Source: Emergomyces orientalis (lineage: Eukaryota; Ascomycota; Eurotiomycetes; Onygenales; Ajellomycetaceae). From it: 64,000 bases of DNA. The notes below the pieces were generated by a model. That model ran no database searches. It was given only the letters and a program-made list of their open reading frames with translations, and was not told where the DNA came from. Position numbers and translations under genes: made by a program. Where the stretch lies: positions 930,001-994,000 of the forward strand of contig MOWL01000067.1 of NCBI GenBank assembly GCA_002110485.1, given 5' to 3'. Below are positions 48,668 to 61,100 of this stretch, one piece after another (the stretch's first letter is position 1; each line of letters starts with the position of its first letter).

Positions 48668-49552
48668 CTAGGCAGACCTGTCATATCTAGAATGTCTTCC
48701 AGAGGAGGTTTGGAGGGTTTTAGAGATTTCTTTCAGCAAAGAATGACGCCCCGGGCTTCCCAGGGGGTTCTTGGCAAGCCTTAGAACCTCCATGCCTGAG
48801 GTTTGAGGCTTTCTGGGGGTTTTCTTGCCCACTAATTGCCATTCCTGATTTCCAGGTTTGTGGTTAGCAGGGCTGAAACATCCACACAGGATGTCCGAAC
48901 TGGTTGAGGCCGTGTAGGCAGTCTGGTTAAAGCAGACGGTGGCTTTGCTTGAGGCTCCGCTTCGCCACGTGATGCGACTCTGCTGGGGGGGACCGTGCAT
49001 AGAAATTTCCGCCGAGATTGCGCTGAATTGTGGCTGCATGTGGGCTTCTGATTGCCTTGCGCCTGGGTATGACACGCCTTAGCTACTTCCTATAGTTCCA
49101 TGACTTGTCGCCTTAGTTGGTTAAGTTCCTTAACCAGCTCTTTTTCTCGGTTCGTGGCTTTCGTTCCTTGACCTCGCAGGCATGTAGAGAGGGTCGAATG
49201 ATGGCTATTTCGTCTGCCTGGCTAGATTGAGAGCTTTTAGTTTGCTGTTCTAGAGCTTGACAGCTTGTAGTAAGTTGTCGATACAGGTTCTTTAGCTCTA
49301 TAATCTCATGGTCATTCTGAGTGTTCGCTAGAGAGTGAGGTTTTGCGCAGCTGGCGGAGCTGGGGTGTTAAGGTCTTTCGGCTTCACTTGTGCGAGGAAT
49401 TGCTTGTTTGGCCGCTGCCTCTTATCCTTGTGTGCAGCTAGAAGGCCTTGGGGCTTTGACAAAGCTTGCGGGATACTTCGAGGGGTGGGGGTTGGTGAGG
49501 TTGCCGGTAGGAAGTTGCTGTTCATCGCATGCAGGGGGTCCGGGGACTCCAT
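48668..49552 (-). mobile_element. Degraded gag-like (LINE ORF1-type) remnant
   Basis: Minus-strand frames run, with frame changes, from an ATG at 49552 (MESPDPLHAMNSNFLPATSP) through TPTPRSIPQALSKPQGLLAA and HKDKRQRPNKQ. Next is a coiled-coil-like stretch (LKNLYRQLTTSCQALEQQTK), several stops, and a last open frame 49075-48668 with EWQLVGKKTPRKPQTSG. The order Pro-rich opening, basic SKPQG/KDKR segment, coiled coil and W-x-x-V-x-KK motif is what I know from ORF1/gag-like proteins of Tad-type LINE elements in Onygenales. No reverse transcriptase is recognisable nearby. Assignment is by resemblance only. Confidence 0.4.
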
Positions 49553-49716
49553 GGCACTCACTTAGAGCCCGAGAGCCTAAGATCCGTGTAATTGACCAAG
49601 TAGGTGGTGTAAATTCGTAGGCGTCGAAGTTGATGTTGTCATGCGTTTTTTGTCCAAATTTCATGGTTTCCTTATTGTTCTACTCGATCTCGTAAGGCCT
49701 ACGACGCTTGACCATA

Positions 49717-50329
49717 TCAACTCTGCCTTCTCTGGTCTCCCGGGTTATTTTTCTTACTTTTGCGTCTTCCAGGCTTCAGCTCCAAAAGGTCTTTTTTATC
49801 AAACGGAGGCATGTGGATGTACACTTGTGATAATAGAGAATGAGTTGACACAGAAACTTCCGATCCATCGTTAGAATATCGGCTGTCTCGAGCTAATATA
49901 TAGGTCTCTCGGTTACCATCCCCATAATCATGGTAAACGCCTTTGCTTCGGCCCTCCATAACTATGCGAGTCGATTGGGAATCGAACCCATTCGGGCTCG
50001 GCAAACTCTTCAAGACAAGGGCTTGAGAGTGAGCTGTTGCCGTGCCCTGTGTATTTTTTCGGATCGTTTGAGCATCCAAGGGTTCCGCGTCAATCGCACC
50101 CTGAAAGGGGTAATGAGGAACTCGGTCACTACCTGGATGCTTACTATGTACGCCTCCCATTAGGCGTCCCCCCACCACCAGGCACGGACGAGAATTGCGA
50201 GGTAGATGGCCCAGAAGTGTCAGACTGCCATCCTAGTGGTGATGATATCGTAATTTTTGTTGCTGGGGGTGGCGATTTTGGAATTTCATGGATCAATTCC
50301 CGTGCCTCACTAACTGGCCCTTGTCCCAT
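49717..50329 (-). pseudogene. Broken frames, perhaps C-terminal part of the HeLo-like gene
   Basis: Two minus-strand frames overlap. One (50329-50144) reads EARELIHEIPKSPPPATKIT to VPGGGGTPNG; the other (50178-49717) reads MGGVHSKHPGSDRVPHYPFQ and ends in a Lys-rich tail (KPGRRKSKKNNPGDQRRQS). They meet at a six-base C run (50168-50173 on the plus strand), so a single insertion or deletion there would join them. They lie directly downstream of the HeLo-like N-terminal region and on the same strand. Linkage to it is inference. Confidence 0.35.
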
Positions 50330-50542
50330 TTCATGAATAGAAACAGTGATATTTTTAAGATTGGCTGTGTGAGGGTTTCTGTGATTAAGATCTCCTCGAT
50401 GATGATCTCCTCGGTTCGATTGTTTCCGGGGCGCTTTTGAGGATTGCTGTAGTCTGGCCTCTGTCCGGCGGACTTGCTCCTCTAAAGATTTTCTGCTTTA
50501 TGTTCTTAGTATCTAAAACAGCTATAGAACAGGGAAATATAA

Positions 50543-51074
50543 CTAGAAAACTCCGTACATCCTTTGAAGAAGACACCATATTTCCTGGGCATTTGATTTT
50601 GGAACCTTGGATATTTCAGAGGTCTTGGATTCGAGCATTGAGAGGTTAGAGAATGGAATAAGGCTATCCTTCATACTACCCAACATAAGGATCAGTAGCT
50701 GAATATCCTCTTTTGAGATATGCCATTTGAACATCACCCATAATCGTTTTAATGGATTTGCGTCAATATGGCCTCTCAATGGTTTAAGCCGATCTAGAAT
50801 TTCCTGGATCTGTTCGTGGGCCATTTCCGCCTGACTTCCGAGCATTTTATTCAATCGACGTTCACGAGCCATCTGTGCAACTCTACCTTTGATCGGGTGG
50901 GTCGTATCCTCAAATATCGGCTAGATTTCGACAAACTGAGACTTCCATTTTTAGCATTTCAATCTCCTTTCTAGCATACTGGCAATCTCGATAGCATTTG
51001 TGCAAATTGCGGGTGCATGTGTCAAGGGAACCAATCAAGGTCACTCCGCCGGAAACTGCACTCAGGAGCTCCAT
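50543..51074 (-). pseudogene. HeLo-like N-terminal domain protein, frameshifted
   Basis: From ATG 51074 the frame reads MELLSAVSGGVTLIGSLDTC and then a Cys/Tyr-rich helix with YRDCQYARKEIEMLKMEVSV. It hits a stop at 50910-50912. One base away the reading continues as IFEDTTHPIKG and on through MARERRLNKMLGSQAEMAHE, IQEILDRLKPLRGHID and LWVMFKWHISKEDIQLLILM to 50543. Both halves fit the all-helical N-terminal domain of fungal NLR-like and ankyrin proteins (Pfam Helo_like_N type): MxxLSxxSGxxTLI, a CYxxCxxAxKEI helix, then a RLKPLR / KWxxxKxDIQxL segment. A single shift at about 50912-50918 separates them. Such domains act in heterokaryon incompatibility and cell death signalling. No NACHT or repeat domain is recognisable, so the gene is truncated or decayed. 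Confidence 0.6.
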
Positions 51075-52575
51075 AGTGGATCACATAAATACTAAGTAAC
51101 AGGAAAAACGTCAAAAAGCAACAATATAAGAAGCCTGATTGTTGAATCCACTTTTATCATCCCAAAGCCTGTCCTAACAATGTTTTATTGTTCTATCACC
51201 TTTATTCATAAGAGAGGCTCTGTGGGGAAGCAGACTCCTAGATAGTGGTAGAATCCTTATCAAGGCAGTGCAAAAGGCCACAGTCAGCCTCAGAAGAAGC
51301 AAGTTTTCAAATAATATTAAGAAGAGGGGTTTGCAGTTTTTGTGATTAGATGCATTTTCAATAGGCCAATCAATGTTGATGAGAAGCAATCCTGCACTGA
51401 AGTCCATGTTTGCAGCACTGCATGCAACATGGCTATGGGCTTTCAATTAATTTGATTGGCAGTGACCATATATTGAGAATGTGGTCGAAGAAGAAAGAAG
51501 CCTCTATCACTTTGAAAATTTGCCGTCAGCTTGTTGATGGCTGCTAACTGGTGTGAGCAAATCGAGTCACGGCATTGTTGTTATCATCTGCATCGCTACT
51601 AACAGTAACAGGCAGAATTTAAAAATGCATTGCCTACATTACCAGCTGGCGTACAAGCACGCTTCAGAGGATGTGGTAAACACTCTAGAGTCTGCCAATC
51701 TGGTGGCAATTCGGGAATCAGAAGGAGTTTGAGTTGGGCGACGGAACGGAAGGATCTCTGTTAGAGAATGTAAACTGAGGGGAAAATTAGTATGAAGAAA
51801 CTGAAATAAGTAATGCAGAAATGGAAACAGCTCACTGGAAGTAAAGAGGGTGCAGACAAAAAATGCACATGAAAGAAGATAACATGTTGAATTTATACTT
51901 TCAAGTTCTGAAGAGCAGCATATCAGAATACTATATCACAATACAGGGTAGAGACAAGGCTGTCTTCTTGAGCAAAATACTTAACTGTTATTAATACTGT
52001 GATAAAAGCGGAGGAGGCTTTATGTCGCATATTGAGAAAGGGGCTGAAGAAAGCATCGATAGTAGGCCATGCTGGGTGGCTACCTGGGCATTAGGCTGCG
52101 TCCCTGCATTTCTGAATTTCTCTGCCTCTTTTACGCTTTATTGCATTGTATCTTTACTTCTGCATTTCTTGTGATTCCGCATTTGCCTTTCTATATTTTC
52201 ATTTGTCTAATCTGGTCGCATTAGGCTCTAGCATCTATGTCTAGGTAGGAAACACAACTTTAGAGATACTGTACTGTTTATAGGCCGCATTCCCTGCGGG
52301 CATTAATTTTCTCCTTGGCCCCTGTGCTCAATAGCTACGACCCCGCGCATGTGCCTGCATGAATTCCAAGGCAACAGCGTCTTTGGTCATTAATTGGTCA
52401 GCTTGCCTGAAGTTGGTATCTTTGGTCCCCTCATTGGGTGTTTCTTGCGAGGACAGTTGGGAGCAAAGAGGGATACGTCCCTTGAAAAGCGGCGGCGGCT
52501 CTGATTATATATAACACGGCCCCCCACCCCAAACCACGCATTTCAAATCTCAGCTTCCCACAGCGCTGAAAGATC
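51075..52575. other. AT-rich spacer and sirtuin promoter
   Basis: 1.5 kb. No gene seen. The 10-mer GCATTAGGCT occurs twice (about 52088 and 52222). A TATATATAA element at 52505-52513 lies about 65 bp before the sirtuin ATG and is its probable TATA box. Confidence 0.5.
52505..52513 (+). promoter_or_regulatory. TATA box of the sirtuin gene
   Basis: TATATATAA stands 62-70 bp upstream of ATG 52576, in a spot typical for a fungal core promoter. Confidence 0.6.
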
Positions 52576-53726
52576 ATGGCATCCGCACTTCGAGCCTCGA
52601 TCGTGTCCGAGGCGGAGAGAAAATCTTTCTCGGAATGCCTTCAGAGCTCTAAAAACGTTGTTGCCCTTCTTGGAGCTGGCCTCTCGGCCGCCTCAGGGCT
52701 CCCAACATTTCGAGGCGCTGGGGGCGTGTGGCGGGCCTATCCTGCCACCTCTCTCGCGACCCCAGAGGCCTTTGAGACAAATCCAGGCTTCGTTTGGCAA
52801 TTCTACAGTTACAGACGGCATATGGCTCTAAAAGCGAACCCAAATAGAGCGCATTTCGCACTCGCGGAGTTGGCAAAAAGGAACTCGAACTTCATAACTT
52901 TGAGCCAGAATATAGATGGTATGAATGCATGGGAATTTTGGATATCATTAAATATACTTATATAACTAGATACTATATACCGCACAGGATATGGTTCCTA
53001 TATAAAGCGATGTGAAAATGCTAACGGTGACCCGCAACCCATGCCACAGGCCTCTCCCCACGCGCCAACCATCCTGAACCACAACTCCACCTCCTCCATG
53101 GCTCCCTCTTCGACGTAAAATGTGCCTCTACCCTTTGCAATTACCTTACACAAGACTACACCGACCCCATTGTACCGGCCCTTGCGATCCCCAAAGCTGC
53201 CCCTGAACCAATCCCCTCTACGCACGACAAGACAGGCGAAGAGGCCACAAAGTCTCTGTACAACGCCATGGAGTGGAAAGGTGAGCCCACGGCCTCACCA
53301 CCGGGAACAGCAACAGTAGCAAATGCGGAGGGCGTAGAGCTTGACATCTCCAACGCGAACGTACCCATCCCACGCGTCACACCAGCAGATCTTCCACAAT
53401 GTCCGAAATGCAAGGCCAACATCCTCAGGCCGGGTGTTGTATGGTTCGGCGAATCGCTACCGAGAAAGACGCTAGATGCTGTTGAGAAGTGGATTGAGGA
53501 TGCGGATAGGATTGATCTTATTCTTGTCATCGGGACCACTGCGCAAGTTTTCCCCGCCGCGGGATATGTGGAGATGGCACGGGACAAGGGGGCGCGCGTG
53601 GCAGTTGTTAATATGGATACCAATGACGAGCCTCCAGGAGGGATGCTGCCTGGGGATTGGTTTTTCCAGGGCGATGCAAGTGTGATTGTGCCGGAGCTTT
53701 TGAGGGATGTGGTTGGGGAAGTTTAA
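52576..53726 (+). CDS. Class III (SIRT5-type) NAD-dependent protein deacylase
   Basis: Exons 52576-52918 and 53050-53726 (131-nt intron) give 339 residues. The NAD-binding start is GAGLSAASGLPTFRG, followed by GGVWR. The Tyr-x-x-Arg pair (Y77, R80) in WQFYSYRRHMAL is the signature of SIRT5-like enzymes that prefer succinyl-, malonyl- or glutaryl-lysine. LSQNIDGLSPRA is restored by splicing, and the catalytic His (H131) lies in LLHGSLF. Zinc cysteines are C139 and C144, then a CPKC pair; the two halves of the zinc module are separated by about 90 residues, partly Pro/Thr-rich. LVIGTTAQVFPAAGY and VAVVNMDTNDEP complete the Rossmann fold. Mitochondrial or cytosolic location is not clear: the N-terminus is only weakly presequence-like. 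Confidence 0.95.
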
Positions 53727-54807
53727 TGATGAGTTTGGTTAGTCTTCTCGTCGCTTTGGGAATTCGGAACTTCGCGCCCCTTTTTGGATAGATAGTAGCG
53801 TTGGAGCTTCATTGGGGTTTATCATTTTTTTCTTCTTTCTTCCCTTTAACATTGACAAGGTTGTGTCTAGGAATCGCATTACAGACGCAGGGTTATATTC
53901 AGTTTTATGTTTATATATATATACCCAATGAAGGCATCAGGTGCAGTCTTAAAGCATCATCCTAAAATATTCAACCAGAGCAAAAGAGAATAGCCATCAG
54001 GTGCTTCAGAATTTAGGGCTAGGAACTGCCTTCTATTGTTCTTGTACTTTTACTTACATTTATAATGGCAAACAGACCGAGTAAAATGAGAAGAAAAGTG
54101 GAATGCACCAAAAAGTGCATATCTCAAAGCCATACATAAAACGTACTAATATTTCCGCTGCATGGTCCACCCCGTCTGGTCCTGAAACTGAGTGTTGATT
54201 GGTCCGGAGATTGTTCCATCTAAACAAGCCTCAACGGCTTAGGCTTGGCATATGACTAAGCGCTCTGGTTGCCATGGCGTCCAAATCCAGCAAAACACAC
54301 AGCTCCAAGGCTGTGATGACAGCACCATGAGCTCGCGATCAGTTAGATACTGAAAAGGGACAACCACAACGTGTACCCGTTTTCCTGGAGCTTGCTCTTA
54401 TTATTGCTGAACATACCCACAGACACATGTTGTAGTCTCTTGTTCTTGCAAAGTGGAAAAGTTACGAAAGACTGCTTGGATATCCGTGGTAATAGGTTGG
54501 TCTTTATTTCTACCCCGCGTTCCGCGCTTTTCTTTTTGGCAGATCGCAGACCGATAAAATACATAGTCTGTGTCTTACAAGGCTACCAGGCTAACATGTT
54601 CCTTTTTCATCCTTGCAGGGTACAGTTCTACAAACACATTAATATAATACAAAAGCGAACGATCCGGCTCGTTGGGATTGATTTTGTTGAAGGGTATTAT
54701 TGGCTTTACATCAAACAGGAAATCGATAGGATAGGTGGAAATATTGGGCTCTTACTGCCGGAAGATCCTAGCTCAGGTACGATCTAGGGATCTAAGAATT
54801 TGCAACA
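53727..54807. other. Spacer between sirtuin and SNF2 genes
   Basis: 1.1 kb with an AT microsatellite at about 53912-53923. A 138-residue frame at 54371-54787 looks hydrophobic at its start but has no recognised motif, and it overlaps the probable SNF2 promoter. No gene supported. Confidence 0.5.
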
Positions 54808-57800
54808 ATGGTGAAGGAACGAGAGCCCCCGCAGACCTCTGGTCATCCAACGGTGAAAAACGACAAAACCCAGAATAGACAGTCCTCGCAGCCAGTATTT
54901 GGGCAACCAGCTTCCCTAGGGCCATTAAATCATGTCAAGGGAAACCCTTTCATCATCCCAAAAGCCAATAAGCCACGCCCAGAACATCATCAGCCACCTC
55001 CACAACGATCCCAGGTACCACATCAGGGAAAGGATTATCGACCTAATCATGGCCAGGCGCCAACCACTGCCCCAAGACCTGGAGGCAGTTCCTCTTCCTT
55101 GGGTCAGAGATATACAGGATACGATCCCTTGCGTCCCGTAAAGCCATCAGACTATAGTACAATTCGACCAGGGTTATTAGACGATGACAGTGTATATGAG
55201 ATAGTTAGACCATCAAATGTCAACCGAACTACACAGCCAGCTCCTATCCCTTTCTTCGCCTCTCCAACCAAACCGAAGATGTCAAAGCCTTTAAGCAACC
55301 TGCAGAATTTCATTGATCTTACCGGCACTGCGACAAATGCCCGGCATCATGAGGAAGAATTTGGGGCCATGGATGCTTATAGTTATGTTGACGTGGCCAA
55401 AGCAAATGAAAATATCAAAGCTCTTTTAGAGGGCGCTTTTGAGGACGAACATGATAAACCCCGCACGAGGCAGCGACGAAAGAAAATTGAGGACGAGGTC
55501 AATGCGTTAGCTAGCAAACTTCAAAAAGTTGATGTTGGCGGAACCCCGGACAAAGAGGAGGAGGAGGAGGAAGTCGAGGAAGACGATGGAACTGTTGAAG
55601 GGTTAAAGATCAAACTCCTTCCTCATCAACGGGAAGGCGTTGAATGGATGGGAGATAAGGAATCCGGGGTGAAAAAGACACGAGGCGTGATTCCCAAAGG
55701 CGGCATTCTCGCTGATGACATGGGTCTGGGCAAAACTATTCAGACGATCGCACTAATGCTTACGAACCCTCGTCATCCCAAAGAAGAACTAGTGACCGAC
55801 GACGGCAAGGAGAAAAAAAGCAAGAGAATACCCCCTGAAGTTGGGAAGGGGACACTGGTTGTAGCACCGCTTGCCCTGATTAAACAGTGGGAATCGGAAA
55901 TTGAAACTAAAGTTGAAACCTCCCATCGACTACGTATCTGTGTCTACCATGGGACTCAGCGAACAAAACATGCTGATAATCTATCCCAGTTCGATGTTGT
56001 AATTACTACCTACGGCACGCTCAGTTCCGAGCACGCAACTTCCGAACAAAAACCGACGGGATGTTTCGCCAACCATTGGTACAGAATCATTCTTGATGAA
56101 GCTCACACGATCAAAAACCGCAATGCCAAAGCAACCCAGGCGGCCTGTGCACTTAAATCTGAATACAGGTGGTGTCTCACTGGTACGCCAATGCAAAATA
56201 ATCTGGACGAGTTGCAAAGCTTAATCAATTTCCTGCGTATTAAACCGTACAACGAGCTGGCCGCATGGCGTGAGCAGATTACCAAACCACTAAACAATGG
56301 GCGGGGCGGCTTAGCCATCCGGAGATTGCAAGTTTATCTTAAAGCATTTATGAAGCGCCGAACGAAAGACGTCTTGAAATTGGATGGCGGGTTGGGTCAG
56401 GGAAGCGCTGATAGCAAAGGAGATCACAAGGAATCGCCACACGGGTTCAGAATCACCAATCGAGAAGTGCTAAAGATCGAAGTAGAGTTTACCCCCGCGG
56501 AACGGGCGTTTTACAAACGTCTAGAACGACGGACCGATAAGACTCTGGAACGAATGATTGGCGGCGACAACATAAATTATGCAAGCGCATTGGTTCTCCT
56601 ACTTCGTCTCCGCCAGGCATGCAACCACCCCGATCTTGTGAAAAGTGATCTTGCCCAGGACAAAGATGTCTTGATGAACAATTTTGGAGGCAACAGCCAG
56701 TCTAAAACGTCTAAGGGAGAAGATGATGTGGATAGCATCGCTAATCTTATGGGCGGGCTAAGTGTCATGACTAAACTGTGTGATATTTGCCAGGCTGAAC
56801 TGAGTTCTAAGGAAGCTATGAGCGGTGCTAGTAGATGCGCGGAATGCGAGGCTGACTTGCAGACTCAAGTTGTTAGTCCCCGGAAAAAAGGTGATAGGAA
56901 AAAGAAGAAGCGGCAGAAGAAGCCAAAGGAGAAAAATAAAACCCAGAAGCAAACAGATCGTAGTTCGTCCGGAGCGATTTCTGAAGCCCGTCGAGCGCGA
57001 ATGCAGAAGCAGCGTCTTGTGGTTGACAGCGATGAGGAGGAGGATGACGGAGAATGGCTTGTCCCAGATAATCAACGACAAGTTGAAAATCTTGGGAAAG
57101 CTGGCGGGACTGATGATGAGGATGCTGAAGGTGGCGGAGACTGGTTGGGGTCTGATGATTCTGAAACGGACGAAGATGATAACGAGGGACCTAGAGAACG
57201 CCCAGGAAAGGTAACGGAAGTTATCAGTCTCGATTCTGACGAGGATAGCGAGGAAGAGGACCTGAGTGAGGACGAGGACGAAACTGACGACGATGACCCA
57301 GAAACCCCAGATCATCTCGCCTCAACAAAAATCAGACATCTGATGAAGATCCTGAAAAAAGAATCTGGCGACTACAAATTCATTGTCTTTTCCTTTTTCA
57401 CCTCCATGCTCAATAAGATTGAGCCGTTCCTGAAGAATTCCAATATTGGTTATGCGCGCTACGATGGTGCGATGAGAAACGACTTACGAGAAAACAGTCT
57501 TGATAGACTACGCAATTCCCGGAAGACCAGAGTACTTCTCTGTAGCTTGCGTGCTGGATCTCTTGGATTGAATTTAACAGCTGCGAGCAGGGTCGTCATT
57601 TTGGAGCCGTTTTGGAATCCGGTATGATGCACACGATCCATCTACAAGTTTTTTGTTTGTTTCTGTGTTTGCTTTTTCAAAATAAAGAAAGAGAAGCCAA
57701 GCTAACACTTGCTCAACCCTACAGTTCGTCGAAGAACAAGCCATCGACCGCGTCCACCGCCTTAACCAAACAGTCGACGTGAAAATCTACAAACTAACCA

Positions 57801-58150
57801 TCAAAAACACCGTCGAAGAGCGCATCGTCGACCTTCAAGAACGCAAACGCGAACTCGCCAACGCTACCATTGAAGGCAAGACCGCTGCGGCCAAACTCAC
57901 AATGAAAGACATGATGGCACTCTTCAGCCATGAAGCTAGCGCGAGATACGGTGATGATGATCATAAGCTGGATCTTATGGGGAAGACGAGGTTGCTGGGG
58001 TCGAGAGATGACGATGATCGGCTGGATTATGGTGCGTCCACATCTCAACAGAGTCGAAGAGCGACACCACCGGTTATGCAAAGCAAGGCTGGTTCTGGCG
58101 GTAGTCGGCGGCCCACACCTGAGAGCTCTGTTTATGGGCGGAGGTGGTGA
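54808..58150 (+). CDS. SNF2-family ATPase, Rad5/16-like (ULS1/Rrp-type)
   Basis: Exons 54808-57621 and 57725-58150 (103-nt intron) give 1079 residues. The first 260 are Pro/Gln-rich and disordered. The ATPase begins at IKLLPHQREGVEWM (about residue 268). Walker A is ADDMGLGKT (302-310), DEAH lies at 430-433, and WCLTGTPMQNNLDELQSL is motif III. Between the two RecA lobes there is a long insert with four cysteines (C658, C661, C677, C680), then basic KKKRQKK and strongly acidic stretches. The second lobe has KFIVFSFFTSMLNKIEPFL, SLRAGSLGLNLTAASRV and, across the intron, FWNPFVEEQAIDRVHRLNQT. In Rad5/Rad16/Uls1 relatives the insert position is occupied by a RING; here the four cysteines alone make at most a C4 zinc site. 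Likely a DNA translocase in repair or SUMO/ubiquitin-linked chromatin work. Confidence 0.93.
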
Positions 58151-61100
58151 GGCTAGCGAGATACTTTGGGGACGAGCAAGTAAACACGCTGGGCACTCTC
58201 TTCCACTATGCTTTAAAAGGAACTGAGTATGCTTTTTGGGGGCGTTTTCCTTGTCCATTACTCGTGTTTGTGATTCTCAGTCGGTTAGCTGTGGTTGTTT
58301 GGGATTTTCTGGCTGGATATGATTTGGATAGGGTTTAGGTCCTTTTTTTCCTTTTTTTCCTTTTTTGTGTCCCCTCTTTATAGAAGCTGGTTATTTCTCC
58401 CTTTCTCCTCTTCTTTTCTGATTCTGCAGCTGCCCTAAATATCATAATTTTGGCTCGTCTCATGCAGTGATGCGGCGGCGCATATGGCGATGGAAAGAAA
58501 AAATACAAATGGTATGAATGGAGAATAGACCATATCTATGCTTTATGTGTTTATTTTTTTCCGGTTAATGAATGATATCATGAACGAAATTTGAATATGA
58601 TGGAAAACCATTCTGGGCTTTTCATTGGATTGCTGAGCATATCGTATTCACATGGAAGGGCGTCGTATAAAATTACATTATACTGCACTACGGAATAGAT
58701 ACAGCCCCTAACTAGAATTCACAATATATATATAAAATTTGCCCCTGCCCTACCCGAGGCCCAGAGTTACCTTCTTTGTACCGGAATTGCCCCCGGGAAT
58801 AATATACTATTTCATAGAGATGGTATATGAAACCATTACCTTATTCCCTCCTCATATTATGGCTATAATCAAACCTAGGTGGATAATGATATCCATCCGC
58901 AGTATCTCTATCTTGAATTATTATGGGTTCTATTTTATACCCACTCCATATCTCTTTCGAGCTGCCAACCTGCTTCCAAGCTCATCGTACCATGTGCAAA
59001 CGGAGAAAAATGTCGCAATTCCCAATTTCTTTTCCCTCTCGCATGCATTTGTATTCCGTACCGCTAGTTACCTGTACCGTTTCACTAACTGAAACGGACT
59101 TCTTCAGCCAGATGCAGTAGGTAACACAACATAGAGGTATGACAAGTGGTAATGGTACCTGTGGTGCATATATATGCAGTATTAGCCATTATTTTCTTTT
59201 ACGACTGTACGAGGGCTGAAAATCTAGCTCGCTTGCAAGGGTGGCAGGTAGGCCATGCGTATGTTGGAGGATGTAGTACCCGATTCTAGGTATTCAGTAG
59301 GCCTGGAGTTAATAATAATCCATGGGTGTTATTGCTCAAAGATTCGATGAATACAGGAGCAAAATCGGCAACGGAAGAAACTTCGGAGACTCGGGAACCG
59401 GTGTCTGGGGGCTGGGGTTTGGAGATGTAGGATATCCAATGAGTTTGGTCCTTGGTTTTGGGATGGGATATTTTAGGAATTTATATCCGACGGCGGGTAG
59501 AGGTTGGCTGGCTGGTTGGGTGAAAGACGGGCTTGGTGTTACTGGAGATGGGATTAACGCACAATTAGCATACAATCACTGCCATTTTTTTCGGGCTGCT
59601 TGTTGGTTGCAGGTGGCTATCCACTGCGAGAATCCAGGCAATGAAATGACGACGCTAATTGTACCTAGCTCCCAGGTGGAGAATGTAGGGAGTGGAAGAA
59701 CGGCAGAGCCTTACAGACACGAAAAGTATGATCTTTTCTGGCATTTCGTGGTGTGCTTCGAGCCTGATCGCAAGTGTGCAGTAGCGTAAAGATACAAACG
59801 CCACTGGAACAAACATGTTAGGAAAATATATTTGAAGATGTGCTTGACCAAGAAACCTGTCCCAAAACAAAAGGGCCGACCAAAACAAATATATAAATTC
59901 TGGTGAAAGGGAAAATGACAGAAAGGAACCCTTCGAAGAAGAAATTCCCACGTGGTGGCTGGGAGCTCAATTCCTGTCATGCCTGCCACCCAAGCCAAGG
60001 CTGGCCAGCCAAGCTGCCAAAAGGTAACCCTCGTTGAGATATCGACTGGAAAATAAGCAAAAAAATTGCGGCATTGCGCTTCACATGTGTCACATACACT
60101 TTTTTTCTTTTGCGATCGCACTCCCTTTCCATGGCTGAACCTGCATGGCACGGCAGAGCTTTGCGAAGATGAGAGACAACGGGTGGTGGTTGGCCAAGTG
60201 TGGTGGAACTTGGCTGACTCAAAGAACTTCGGTTCCAATATTTTCCTTTTTCCTTTCATGACGATGTCATGTAAATAACCAGGCGAGGTCTTGAAGTTGC
60301 ATCGCCTGCAAATTCTTTCTCAGCCTTTCACAGAGAATCAGAATTGGTTGGTTTCTGAACTATGTCCCGTTTGCTTGAAAAGCTGTTTAAATGAGAAGCT
60401 CATTTTTCTGCCCATGGAACAAAATCTCCTTCAGCATATGTTGGAATCCATGGCTGGCACTCAACTGTTAGTTACCATCAGTCAGGGCTGTCATTAGTTC
60501 GCTCCTAAGTGAATTGGTACTGTAAGTCCGCTCACCTCCTTTTAGAGACGACATAGCACCCATCATCTCCAAGCCAACGGATCAATGGCGGTAGCAAAAA
60601 CTTTCAACGTCAGCTCTGGGAATTTTTTTGAAAACAGTACTCGGGCCGCCTGCTCCTTTCAAGATGCTGGTTCATCTGCATCAAGCGCCAGTGCGTCCTC
60701 ACGAAGGTGGCGATTCGGGCGACCAGGGGTGATTTAGATCATGCGCAGTAGGCGCTTGGTGCGAATAATTTAGGTGAGGCTTGGCCTGGCTTAGGCTGGG
60801 GAACGAGCTACGCCATCTCGATTGAATGAGGTGTGGCCCCCGCCCATCCTCACCCAGTCTCCATGAAAGAAATCTTGAAATCGCCAGTTCGCGTGGCCTT
60901 ATTTGAAGCGGGAAATACCGAATTCGCTTAGGTAGTTTTATCGCAGCACTGCGAAAGCAATGATGAACTTTCAATGGATTCGTCAAAGCCCCAAAAGTTC
61001 CGGCCATGCCCTTCCACGATATCGGAGCCAGCTGTCTGACTGAAACATATCCCCTTTTCAAATATTCCTTGGCACGGTCTGTCATGCCAATAGTCGATTT

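Noticed and set aside
49978..49990. GGGAATCGAACCC, reverse of a perfect T-loop
   Set aside because: No matching 5' acceptor strand, D arm or A box at the right distance on the minus strand; it lies in a protein-like frame.
54371..54787. 138-residue hydrophobic ORF just before the SNF2 gene
   Set aside because: Overlaps the expected SNF2 promoter, no conserved motif; cannot be joined to the SNF2 start by a convincing intron.
59322..59789. 155-residue plus-strand ORF
   Set aside because: Gly/Trp-rich start from G-rich repeats, no family resemblance, no promoter features.
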